A stretch of 64,000 nucleotides of DNA. Origin: Fimbriiglobus ruber (GTDB lineage Bacteria; Planctomycetota; Planctomycetia; Gemmatales; Gemmataceae). The stretch lies in NCBI RefSeq assembly GCF_002197845.1, contig NZ_NIDE01000002.1, forward strand, positions 1 to 64,000, given 5' to 3'. The notes under the pieces are model-generated. The model was not told the DNA's origin. It ran no database searches and saw only the letters and a list, made by a program, of their open reading frames with translations. Both the position numbers and the translations under genes were made by a program. Positions 53,301 through 59,453 of this stretch are shown here, one piece after another. The stretch's first letter is position 1; every line of letters begins with the position of its first letter.

Positions 53301-55965
53301 CCTGACGATCGACTACACGGCCAGCGGCGGGTACTTCCAGAAGGACGTCGTCTTCAACGGCTCGGGAAATGACACCCTCGACGTGACCGGCGGGACGTTC
53401 GGGACGATCGTCTACACCTACACCGGGACGAACACCGGGACGATCCAGAACTACCAGAACCCGGCCAGCGTCAACCTGCTGAACACGATCACGTTCTCCG
53501 GCCTGGCCCCGATCATGAACACGGGCACCGCGGCCGACATGGTGTTCAACCTGCCGGCCGGGTCCGCCGCCACCCTGTCGACCCCCGGCGCCGGGATGAA
53601 CCAACTGGCGTCGTCGCCGGTGACGTTCGAGCAGACCGACTTCACCGACCCGACCGGCAGCCTGACGGTGAACGCGGCCGCAGCCGGCGACACGGTCACG
53701 GTCAACGGGGTCGATACCGGCTTCGGCGCCGCGGTCTTCGTGACCGCGGACAGTAACATCACCGTCAACGGCCTGAGCAACACCGCGGGCACCGGCGGGG
53801 TGACCCTGACCTCGAATAACGGAGCCCTGACGGTCCAGGGCACTGGCATCGTCACGGCTGGCACGGTCACGGTAACCGCGCCCGGGTTGGTGACCGTCGA
53901 GGGAAGTGGGATCACCAACACCGCCGGTACCGGGAACGTGTCCGTGACCAGTACCAGCGCCGGGGTCACGGTGACGGGGGGGATCGCATCGAAGGGGAAA
54001 GTGACCGTCACGGCGGCCGGAAGCACCAGCATTTTGGGGATCAGCAACGCGGGCGGGACCGGGAACGTGACCGTGACGACCACCGCCGGAACCCTCCTGG
54101 TCGACGACGGCGGCATTACCACCGCGGGCGCGGCCACGCTGATCGCCCCGGGCCTCGTGACCGTCCAAGGCAACGCGATCAACGCGACCGCCGGGACCGG
54201 GAACGTAACCGTGACTAGTACCGGGGCCGGGGTCACGATCAACGGCAGTCTGGCGGTCACGGCCAAGGGGAAGGTGACGGTCCTGGCGGCGGGGGCCATC
54301 GATATTGATGGCGCCGGCATCAACAACACGGCCGGGACCGCGAACGTGCTGGTGACCAGCACCGGGGCCGGGGTCACGGTGCAGGGGCCGGGGGGGATCT
54401 CGTCGAAGGGTACCGTCACCGTGCTGGCCGACGGGAATACCGACATCTCGGGCGGCATCAACAACTCGACCGGGACCGGGCCCGTGTCCGTGACGACTTT
54501 TGCCGGGACGATCACGGTCGAGGGCAGCGGCATCGTGACGGACGGGTCCGCGCTAGTGACGGCCCCCGGAGCCGTCACGGTTCAGGGCGCCACCGGCATC
54601 AACAACTCGGGCGGAACCGGACTGGTGACGGTCACCAGCCTCGGCGCCGGGGTGACCGTGACCGGCGGTGGGATTCTCTCAAAGGGGCTCGTCACCGTCC
54701 TCGCCACGGGCGGCGACGTCTCGATCAGCGGCAGTGGCATCGACAACAGCGCCGGGACCAAGGCCGTGGTGGTCACGGCGTCGGCCGGCTCGGTCTTCGT
54801 CGCCGGGACCGGAATCCATTCGGGCGGCACCGTCGCCGTAATCGCGGCCCAAAACCTCGCGGTGACCGGCCCGATCGCTTCGAGCGGCGGGGCGGTGACG
54901 TTGAACTTCGGTCAGAACAACGCGGGCGGGACCGCGATGCTCGGCAGCCCGGTGACGGGGACGACGGTCAATGTCAACGGCGGGACCGGGGCGGACACCG
55001 TCACGTTCACCGCGATGGGCACGTCCAACGTCACGGTCGACGGCAAGGGGCTCGCGACCGCGACGGCCGGGGCCGTCGACCAGGTGATCATTGACGTCGG
55101 GACGACCGCCGGGACGCCGGGGACGCCGGGTGCCGGGAAGGTCGTACTGGCGGCGACCACCTCGCCCGAGGTGTACACGGTCACCATCAACGGGACGGCC
55201 GGAGCCGACACGTACGACGTCAACGACACGGTCGACCAACTCGACCACCCGATCGCCGGGGCCTCCGGGGCCCGGATGGTGAACGTCAACGCGGTCCCGG
55301 TCCTCGATTACTCCGGCGCCAACGTCCTCGCGGCCCTGACGACCCTGAACCTGGCCGGGGCGGGCGGCGGGGACACGTACAACGTCCAGTTCGCCGACGG
55401 CAACACCCCGACCTCGGCCCTGCCGGCGACCGTGGCTATCCAGGCCGGGGGCGGGACCGACGTGGCCAATCTGTTCGGGACCGACGCGGTGGATACGTTC
55501 GACGTCAACTTCAGTAACAGCCAGGTGGTGACCGGGACGACGGACGGGGCGACCACAAACGTGACCTACACGGCCAACTTGCCGACCCTGAACGTGTACG
55601 CCAAGGACGGGTCGGACACGTTCTACGCCCACCCGGACCCGAACACCGCCATCAACCTGGACGGCGGTTCGCCGGTCCAGCCCGTCTCCCCGGGCGACAC
55701 CCTGATCCTGAGCGTGGTCGGGGTCAGCAGCTCCGCGGTCCTCTCGAACATCGTGATCCCGAACGGGAACCTGATGTCGGTGGACAAGCAGATCTCGTGG
55801 GTGAGCATCGAAACGATCCCGGTCCCGCTCGGGCTCGGCGGGTCGTTCCAGTTCGACGTCCAAGGGCACCCGACCCAGATCGCGCCCGGGGACGCGTTCA
55901 TCCCGGTCGGGGGAACGTCCTGTCGGCCGCCAACCCGAACGGGTACGGGTGGAACCAGCCGGTGA
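44350..55965 (+). CDS. Giant surface adhesin, N-terminal part (frame ends at a -1 shift)
   Basis: A 3871-residue frame that is the first four-fifths of a protein continuing at 55914. The N-terminus is a basic leader ending LQLEDRTTPA, an anchor/export motif of Gemmata-group surface proteins. Then come a choice-of-anchor Q-like region (LSLRGAILDSVNHTNTDSPV ... SPAIDAGNNAAASGLSTDQR), interrupted by a Gly/Tyr-rich stretch (about 165-365), and filamentous beta-helix regions. Autotransporter-type strands (GSLIKAGTGTVTLTTINSYA) occur near 1180, 1370, 1430 and 2740. Two near-identical parallel beta-helix domains lie at about 1620-2115 and 2130-2575, and short repeats at about 3150-3500. No catalytic site is seen in this part. 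GGAG is 9 nt upstream of the ATG. The frame ends 52 nt after the shift site. Confidence 0.85.
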   Translation: MIRNQWRRMVQQVVRGGQSGKRARGRFLDVLQLEDRTTPATLTVTTLGDSDSGGLLSLRGAILDSVNHTNTDSPVTGTGNDTIVFAPNLFTAGPATISLSTVGDTSFGASALAVNGNASITIQGSSGSNGLTITQTSGERLFTVASGSSLTLQNLTLSGGIAQGAGADGGGGGGGFGGAIFNQGNVTVTNTTLTSNAAVGGNSTPFYNGGYGGGAQYAFTDYIYSGSTYLGYQNYYNGTSGGGGYYGENGGGINGGQGGYPGSGGNSGGFGGGGGQGGGGSGGYGTSYSYGYYGPSGSVGYSGTSGGNGGQGGFGGGGGGGGEGGFGGYGYYGDGSNGANGVGGAGGFGGGQANQPDTGIGGGGAGMGGAIFNEDGTVTVSNSTLYGNSAQGGTGATSGQGLGGAIFNRDGTLNLLNDTLTANTADAGRGVYTLGDGGTASAVLNNTVIGQSDTATSDFVSTVNNGGFSSSSGTNNLIRTATSFSGSVVSTADPLLANPGNNGGPTATVALQSGSPAIDAGNNAAASGLSTDQRGVGYPRLLGAHVDIGAYESPPLVNGYNASSDPSITAYTLLVSGGLLELVQSSNHSHILAEQATGNPATITGSNSNDVLTVDFSGGNPLAGGVTFNAGASNNGTIDITGETATTETYSFTNAHSGSVNIDGSTINYSGLAPIVDNGSASNRIFTYTGSGGTITLAAATAGNDTISANTGETVTFANPSATLEVDANSGANSITVNQLDSGFNAGLTLNATGSTSSTIVLNTSTAAAVAVNSGGSVGVTTALNVGANALSLTAGTSISQTAAITGGSLTTSSSTGTNLGTSTNAVTSFNATNTTSGNISLTNTAASLTIAGITEAGGGSVTVTNTGGITVSGAISAATTGAVSLTTSSGLLFNPASSLTTAGGNITLLANSAGTATGNFIGIEVNDATIQAGGSGSVSLTGSGGLTGSDNFGVEIHSGATVAATGTGTVSVAGHGGAGTVTNDGVIASGAGTQVKSAAGAITVSGTAGPTGVAITLSGGASISTPGNVSLTGDGGTGSGGATGILEADTSSFIDAGLLTTSSDEGTSLVGPNAVASFNATNTTGGVISLTNTAAPLTIAGITEAGGGSVTVTNTGGITVSGAISAATTGAVSLTAADVSSTAAGTINTGGGLTVTNTDATSTLNGVISGAGSLIKAGTGTVTLTTINSYAGGTTINTNGGTLALAMTGAVNSFQSALGSGNITVNTGGTLLESLPNQISDNATLTLNGGTWNVGSIPPPASPPNTALAGSRDYIGNLILGNNAQVIGTGWFIVGGTTTPNPVTPGTITVLSGGGTISARIVLTSPFAINHGSRTQAFNVASGATLSVTGPIVDDDLTESSTTATGSISLTGGGTLILTGANTYTGTTTISAGVLQVGNVGTSGNLGSGVVTDNANLTYDLTSPVTAPAGITGSGSLTQAGTGTLTIAGAESYNGATTVTSGTLLINGSVAGNAVATSPGVLGGTGTIGGSLTGTGTISPGSLPGNHAGILKVTGNFTPTGTVQLDVNSPYNTAGTDYDQIIVGGTVNLSGATLNIQGGTAAETPLQVLTLVKNNGSGSTVASANPADGSTVTLGSATFKLFYNGGAGHDVVLVGYVAPTTVYTNPAWATYTNGTLIPDADSIHAGNQPGVYGVNAFATISAGVAAVASGGTVIANAGLYHENVVINKPLTLTGANTGVSGSSGSRTTETEVLTNGNQNAIIQVTASNVTIDGVYLEGNDPAVTGNTLASGVDENANYGVLLGTGAASPTAPAAVTIENTVVKDVFIGVRGDGPASGTPVAGSLITNDWFDSIGNYDFGYAVSLRSNFYADVTNNLMTRVWTGVHLSNFSLAGGPATWSVAGNTIQSYAAGVWYNLQYQGATGLTLNNNQISAATGAVPNNFGVLMSSVQDTVNPTVTNNTITGTDYGVVLFNASTTNTVTLGSTNTVTGTKVAGVYLTDDLSFDPIGTTTFGTTSAATGVVVSGLPISPASGVGIEIDATANSPTTLTVTGSPAITGGTTGLLLTGADAAVTGNTLGTLSFTGVTGNDITLANGALAGQTLNATGVSFDGNTGATATLAQAYAIEDKIADLIDTPGLGFVRIKAATVFVTPLSEATTTGAVQRAVTVASANDIVNVEAGLYHENVVINKPLTLTGANTGVSGAGTRGAETELLTNGNQNAIIQVTASNVTIDGVYLEGNDPAVTGTPLASGVDTNANYGVLLGTGAASPTAPAAVTVENTVVKDVFIGVRGDGPASGTPVAGSLITNDWFDSIGNYDFGYAVSLRSNFYADVTNNLMTRVWTGVHLSNFSLAGGPATWSVAGNSISSYAAGVWYNLQYQGATGLTLNNNQISAATGAVPNNFGVLMATVQNAVNPTVTNNTITRTDYGVVLFNTSTSNTVTLGSTNTVTGTKVAGVYLTDDLSFDPIGTTTFGTTSAATGVIVSGLPISPASGVGIEIDASGGTPETLTVAGSPAITGGTTGLLLSGADAAVTGNTLGTLSFTGVTGNDITLAAGALVGQTLNATGVTFDGVVGSTATPAQGYAIEDKITDAIDDPSLGFVRIKAGSVFVTPNSFSPPATTTPSINRGLAVALPGDTVDVEGGTYPEAVSVAVPVTLVATTPVTANSVSTSAAVSLSGSFTATAAAGFSFGSPVSLAGDTSLTASAGSVGFTSTVDGAHGLTVSATGNTSFGGPVGGGTPLTSLSVTSGTLTAGAIATTGGVTISDSGAGSVTGPITGGPGATLVQSGAGTLTLAGNSTYGGSTTVTNGTLLVNGNNAAATGAVAVNGGVLGGTGTLGGAVTVNAGGTITGGTLGGVGTLTVASLTMNGGTYAADFSGNTSDTIATAGAIKLANATPGTFAVNSQAGAAAANNVFTLIQNTGTGAIASPPLTGAPENGTATIDGAAGYYSYSGGNGQSFTFTANGGPTFTLPTAGNYTLERVTTGGIDDIELLQGATVLDSRPTASITGPITVVDASAGPDTLTIDYTASGGYFQKDVVFNGSGNDTLDVTGGTFGTIVYTYTGTNTGTIQNYQNPASVNLLNTITFSGLAPIMNTGTAADMVFNLPAGSAATLSTPGAGMNQLASSPVTFEQTDFTDPTGSLTVNAAAAGDTVTVNGVDTGFGAAVFVTADSNITVNGLSNTAGTGGVTLTSNNGALTVQGTGIVTAGTVTVTAPGLVTVEGSGITNTAGTGNVSVTSTSAGVTVTGGIASKGKVTVTAAGSTSILGISNAGGTGNVTVTTTAGTLLVDDGGITTAGAATLIAPGLVTVQGNAINATAGTGNVTVTSTGAGVTINGSLAVTAKGKVTVLAAGAIDIDGAGINNTAGTANVLVTSTGAGVTVQGPGGISSKGTVTVLADGNTDISGGINNSTGTGPVSVTTFAGTITVEGSGIVTDGSALVTAPGAVTVQGATGINNSGGTGLVTVTSLGAGVTVTGGGILSKGLVTVLATGGDVSISGSGIDNSAGTKAVVVTASAGSVFVAGTGIHSGGTVAVIAAQNLAVTGPIASSGGAVTLNFGQNNAGGTAMLGSPVTGTTVNVNGGTGADTVTFTAMGTSNVTVDGKGLATATAGAVDQVIIDVGTTAGTPGTPGAGKVVLAATTSPEVYTVTINGTAGADTYDVNDTVDQLDHPIAGASGARMVNVNAVPVLDYSGANVLAALTTLNLAGAGGGDTYNVQFADGNTPTSALPATVAIQAGGGTDVANLFGTDAVDTFDVNFSNSQVVTGTTDGATTNVTYTANLPTLNVYAKDGSDTFYAHPDPNTAINLDGGSPVQPVSPGDTLILSVVGVSSSAVLSNIVIPNGNLMSVDKQISWVSIETIPVPLGLGGSFQFDVQGHPTQIAPGDAFIPVGGTSCRPPTRTGTGGTSR
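49381..52080 (+). repeat. Near-identical tandem duplication, period 1383-1386 bp, inside the adhesin
   Basis: Sequence from about 49381 to 50695 is repeated from about 50767 to 52070. The offset is 1386 bp at the start and 1383 bp after one 3-bp length difference. Long stretches are identical, for example around 49861 versus 51244. The unit encodes a right-handed parallel beta-helix of about 460 residues (YHENVVINKPLTLTGANTGV ... NATGVSFDG). The last part of the second unit is more diverged. Confidence 0.88.
53790..54860 (+). repeat. Degenerate short repeats in the adhesin
   Basis: About eight units of roughly 40-50 residues alternate NTAGTGNVSVTSTSAGVTV-type and GKVTVLAAG-type elements, for example NATAGTGNVTVTSTGAGVTI, NNTAGTANVLVTSTGAGVTV and NNSGGTGLVTVTSLGAGVTV. 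They would form a regular beta-solenoid. Identity at the DNA level is lower than in the 1.4-kb duplication. Confidence 0.75.
55909..55916 (+). other. Frame change at a run of five G
   Basis: At 55909-55913 the sequence reads GTC GGG GGA ACG in the first frame, while the downstream protein needs GGG AAC GTC CTG. Re-reading one G (-1), or one extra G in the run, joins the frames as V-G-G-N-V-L-S-A-A-N. Domain reading continues smoothly across, so the two frames were one gene. Cause may be a sequencing or assembly indel, a mutation, or slippage. Confidence 0.8.
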
Positions 55966-58937
55966 ACGTGTTCGACCGGCAGGCCACGGACCCGTGGGGC
56001 ACCCCGCAGGGGCCGTCCCAGGCGCTCCTGGCGGACGGGGCCTGGGGCGGGTCGTCGGTCCCCGGGTCGGCCGTCCAGGGGACGTGGACGTTCTCCCTCC
56101 AGGTGGCCCCGAACGCCCCGGTCCAGATCACCCTGTTCGTCGGCGACCAGTACAACCAGTGGCCACCGATGAACCTGTACCTGAACGGGCAGCTGTACAC
56201 CGGCCAGATCGTCCCGACCGGGGCCGGCCAGTTCACCGCGTTCCAGATCCCGCACTACACCCAGAACAACACGACCACGCTCACGATCAGCGTCCAGCAA
56301 CCGCTGGCCCAGTCGTTCTGGGTACTGAACGGGATCGACGTCCGGCCGCTCCAACTGGTGGCCCCGCTGACCGTCGCCCGGTACGACGGGGCCGCGAACA
56401 CGACCCCGCAGGCGGCCGACGGGGCGACCCTCGACCCGTACTACGTGACCCAGGCCCAGCCGGGCGAACTGTTGACCGTGGCCACGACCGCCGGGAGCAT
56501 CGCGTACGGGTGGAACGCGACGACGAACATGTGGGTGGCGGACGCCGACCCGGCCCTGAACGGGTTCCAGGTGGTGGCCGACGCGAGCGGGCACGCGGCC
56601 TTCCTGGTCCAGCGGCCGACCGGGGCGGCTCCCGGTGTCGTGTCGGTCCGCGGGGCTTACGGCGAGTCGTCGACCGACGCCTTGAACAGCGGCGGAACCC
56701 TCCAGGCCACCGCGTCAGGGGATTGGACCCAGACGTACCAGCTGCCGACCACCCGGGAAGTGAACTTCGGGCCGGCGGGCAGCCCGTCGTACTCGACCGC
56801 CGCTCCGGCGGTGACCGAGGGGACCGCGGCATCGGATGTCGGCCTACCGGCCCTCCCGACACTGCCCCCGGTCGTGCCGTACGTCCTGGCGACCCCGACG
56901 GCCCTGTACGGATCCGGGGCGACCGGGCTCGGGTGGATCACCGCCCCGGTCGGCGGGTTCGACCGCGGGGCCAACGCGACCCCAGCCAACGACCCGTACC
57001 AGCTCCTCCGGGACGGGGTGTACGGGACGGAGCCGACCGCGGGCGACTTCGAGATCGACGTGCCCGCCGGGAGCGGCAGCTTCTACCTGACGCTGACCCT
57101 CGGAGATCCGGCCAGCTCGCTCGGGAGCGTAACGGTCGGGATCGACTCCGGGTTCGGCACGCTGGTCGCGTCGACCGACCCGACGCTCGGGTCGACGACC
57201 GTGTCGATCCCGGCCTTCCAGTCGGTGACCGTCACGTTCCTGGTGACGCCGAACGCGGCCGGACAGATCCGGTTCTCGATCGCGGCCGGGGCGTCCGAGT
57301 TCTGGGCCCTGCAAGCCCTGGAACTCCACCCGGCGGCCGACACGCCCCGGAACCTGTTGACGTTCACCGCGACGAGTTCGGCGGTGGCGGACGGGACGAC
57401 GCCGGTCACGTACACGGTGACCGGGGCCACCCCGGGTTCGTTCGTGACCGTCGGGACGTCGCTCGGGACCGTCTCGTCGCCGGACGCGAACCCGTCGTAC
57501 GCCGGGGCCCAGGTCGTGGCCGACGGGACCGGCACGGCGACCTTCACGGTGACCCCGCCGGCGTCCGGGGTGGCCGAGACGGCGAACGTGTGGGCGTACG
57601 AGACGACCGCCCCGGTCGGGACGACGGCCGAGATCCGGGCCGGGTCGACGACCCAGGCGTACACGCCCGGGGCCCCGGCCGGCGCGACCCCGGGTCGGTA
57701 CGACTTCAACGGTCCGGGGACGGACACGGTGACGGCCCCGGGGGCAAACACCGCGGCCGGGTTCACCGGCGTCCGCGGGTCGACGCTGTACACCACGACC
57801 GCCGGGTACGGGTGGGTGAACCCGGTCGGCGAGTTCGAGCGGACGGAGACGAGCGGGGCTGACACCGCCCTGTTCGAGGACGGGGCGTGGGGGTTCTGGA
57901 CGACCGGCGACTTCCGGATCTCGGCCCCGGCCGGGTCGACGGTGTCCGTCCGGGTGTACGTCGGAGACTCGTACAACGGGTGGACGGATACGACGGTGGC
58001 GGTGACCGGGAACCCGACCCCGGTGGTCCTGAACCCGTTGACCGACCAGTACCTGTCGGCCGTCCTGACCGGGACGGCGGACGCCAACGGGTACTTCGAC
58101 GTGACCATCTGGAACCCGCTGACCGGGATCTGGGTGCTCAACGGGTTGGACGTGGCGGCCGGCGGTCCGGGGAACCTGCCGGCCCCGGCGGCCGGGGCGG
58201 TCGGGCCGGAAGTGGCGGGGGCGGTCGGCGGGGCGGCCCCTGGGGCGCTCGCGGTGCTGACGCAGCCCGCGCTGGACCAGGCCAAGGCCGCGGCGATCGG
58301 GCTGTGGGCCCAGGCCGGAGCGACGCCGGCCCAGTTGGCGGTCCTGGCCGCTACGCCGGTGGTGGTCGGGAATCTGACGGCCCAGGGGGATCTCGGGTAC
58401 ACATACGCGACCGGGATCGTGATCGACCGGACCGGGGCGGGGCTCGGGTGGTTCGACGACCCGGCCTCCCTGTCCGGGGCCGCGGTCGTGACCGGCGGGT
58501 ACGACCTGTTGACGGTGGTCGCCCACGAACTCGGGCACGAACTCGGCCTGCCGGACGAGGCCCCGGCGGCGGCCGGGAACGACGTGATGAACAGCGTCCT
58601 GCCGGCGGACGTGCGGCGGGTGCCGACGGCGGCGGACGTGGCGGCGACCGGGGTCGCCACTCCGACGACGGGCGGCAGCCCGGCGACGCTGGTCACGCCG
58701 ACCGGGACGGTCACCATCTCCGCCCCGCTGCCCGCGGCGACCGGCGCGGCGGCGGCCGGTGCGACCGCGTATGAGGAAGAAGCCCCGATCCTCCTGACGC
58801 TGGCCGACCCCGTGGGGGCCGCCGCGGTGCTGCCGGCGGCGGGTCCGTCGGTCCGGACCGGGTGGGCGCCGGCCGGGTCCAAGTCGGCGGCCGGGTCCGA
58901 CGACCTGGACGCGCTGCTCGGCGTTAGCGTCGGGTGA
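55914..58937 (+). CDS. Giant surface adhesin, C-terminal part with metzincin-like motif
   Basis: The -1-frame continuation of the adhesin, 1007 residues. It has three galactose-binding-like beta-sandwich units of the type YGWNQPVNVFDRQ ... LLADGAWG ... VQITLFVGDQYNQW ... FWVLNGIDVRPL (about residues 5-150), LGWITAPVGGFDRGANAT ... FWALQALELHPA (about 330-480) and YGWVNPVGEFERTETSGADT ... GIWVLNGLDVAAG (about 620-755). Linkers between them are immunoglobulin-like. Near residue 870 is TVVAHELGHELGLPDEAPAA, matching HExxHxxGxxD of metzincin proteases, followed by NDVMNSVLPADVRR with a Met that could form the Met-turn. Similar C-termini end many large planctomycete surface proteins. No independent ribosome site is seen at its start, so it belongs to the 44350 gene. 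Confidence 0.82.
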   Translation, partial: NVLSAANPNGYGWNQPVNVFDRQATDPWGTPQGPSQALLADGAWGGSSVPGSAVQGTWTFSLQVAPNAPVQITLFVGDQYNQWPPMNLYLNGQLYTGQIVPTGAGQFTAFQIPHYTQNNTTTLTISVQQPLAQSFWVLNGIDVRPLQLVAPLTVARYDGAANTTPQAADGATLDPYYVTQAQPGELLTVATTAGSIAYGWNATTNMWVADADPALNGFQVVADASGHAAFLVQRPTGAAPGVVSVRGAYGESSTDALNSGGTLQATASGDWTQTYQLPTTREVNFGPAGSPSYSTAAPAVTEGTAASDVGLPALPTLPPVVPYVLATPTALYGSGATGLGWITAPVGGFDRGANATPANDPYQLLRDGVYGTEPTAGDFEIDVPAGSGSFYLTLTLGDPASSLGSVTVGIDSGFGTLVASTDPTLGSTTVSIPAFQSVTVTFLVTPNAAGQIRFSIAAGASEFWALQALELHPAADTPRNLLTFTATSSAVADGTTPVTYTVTGATPGSFVTVGTSLGTVSSPDANPSYAGAQVVADGTGTATFTVTPPASGVAETANVWAYETTAPVGTTAEIRAGSTTQAYTPGAPAGATPGRYDFNGPGTDTVTAPGANTAAGFTGVRGSTLYTTTAGYGWVNPVGEFERTETSGADTALFEDGAWGFWTTGDFRISAPAGSTVSVRVYVGDSYNGWTDTTVAVTGNPTPVVLNPLTDQYLSAVLTGTADANGYFDVTIWNPLTGIWVLNGLDVAAGGPGNLPAPAAGAVGPEVAGAVGGAAPGALAVLTQPALDQAKAAAIGLWAQAGATPAQLAVLAATPVVVGNLTAQGDLGYTYATGIVIDRTGAGLGWFDDPASLSGAAVVTGGYDLLTVVAHELGHELGLPDEAPAAAGNDVMNSVLPADVRRVPTAADVAATGVATPTTGGSPATLVTPTGTVTISAPLPAATGAAAAGATAYEEEAPILLTLADPVGAAAVLPAAGPSVRTGWAPAGSKSAAGSDDLDALLGVSVG

Positions 58938-58991
58938 CGCGGCGCCGGCCCGGCGCTCGTGCGCCGCGGCCGGTGTTACGGCGAAGAAATG

Positions 58992-59040
58992 ACGCGACGG
59001 CCCCGTTCAAACCCGAAGTTTGAACGGGGCCGTCGCGTTT
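58992..59040 (+). terminator. Strong intrinsic terminator after the adhesin
   Basis: ACGCGACGGCCCCGTTCAAA (58992-59011) and its exact reverse complement (59019-59038) form a 20-bp stem with a 7-nt loop (CCCGAAG). The stem's A/T end and the following TTTAAA supply a short T-tract. It begins 54 nt after the adhesin stop. Confidence 0.82.
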
Positions 59041-59453
59041 AAACGAGTCGCGAAATTCGGTAGTGGACCGGAAAACGCTGCCGTTCCCGAAGTGCGCGGA
59101 GAACCACGTCGGGGCACTCGGGTACTTCATCCGGGCGTACAACGCGGGCCGCGCGCAGGTCCACTACCCGATTATTACCCGCGACGAGATTTCCATCCTG
59201 AGCCCGCGAAGCTTCAGGATCGTGATCGGTTTGAAATTTCTGCGCCCACCAGGGGGTTCCGAATCGGGGTTGGGAATCCTGTATCACTCCTACCACTGCC
59301 ATCATTTCGCCGCCGTCGGAGTCGAATTGGACAACGGGGAACGGTGGGGTACGATCGGTACACTCCCGGACGTGCGAACCGCTCGCTCCGTGACCCGCCA
59401 GCTCCCGGGCGATGCCCGGCGCGTGTTCCCTGCCCCCGTATCAGGACAAGCCG
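59041..59453. other. Intergenic region, about 410 bp
   Basis: This lies between the adhesin terminator and the GT87-like gene. Frames are open across it (for example 59063-59467), but none has a recognisable domain or ribosome site, and the last overlaps the next gene. Nothing else was recognised. Confidence 0.45.

Noticed and set aside
49420-54168. Long minus-strand open frames (650 and 798 residues) opposite the adhesin
   Set aside because: They mirror the codon pattern and repeats of the plus-strand adhesin, lack any domain, and come from GC-rich codon bias leaving few stops.
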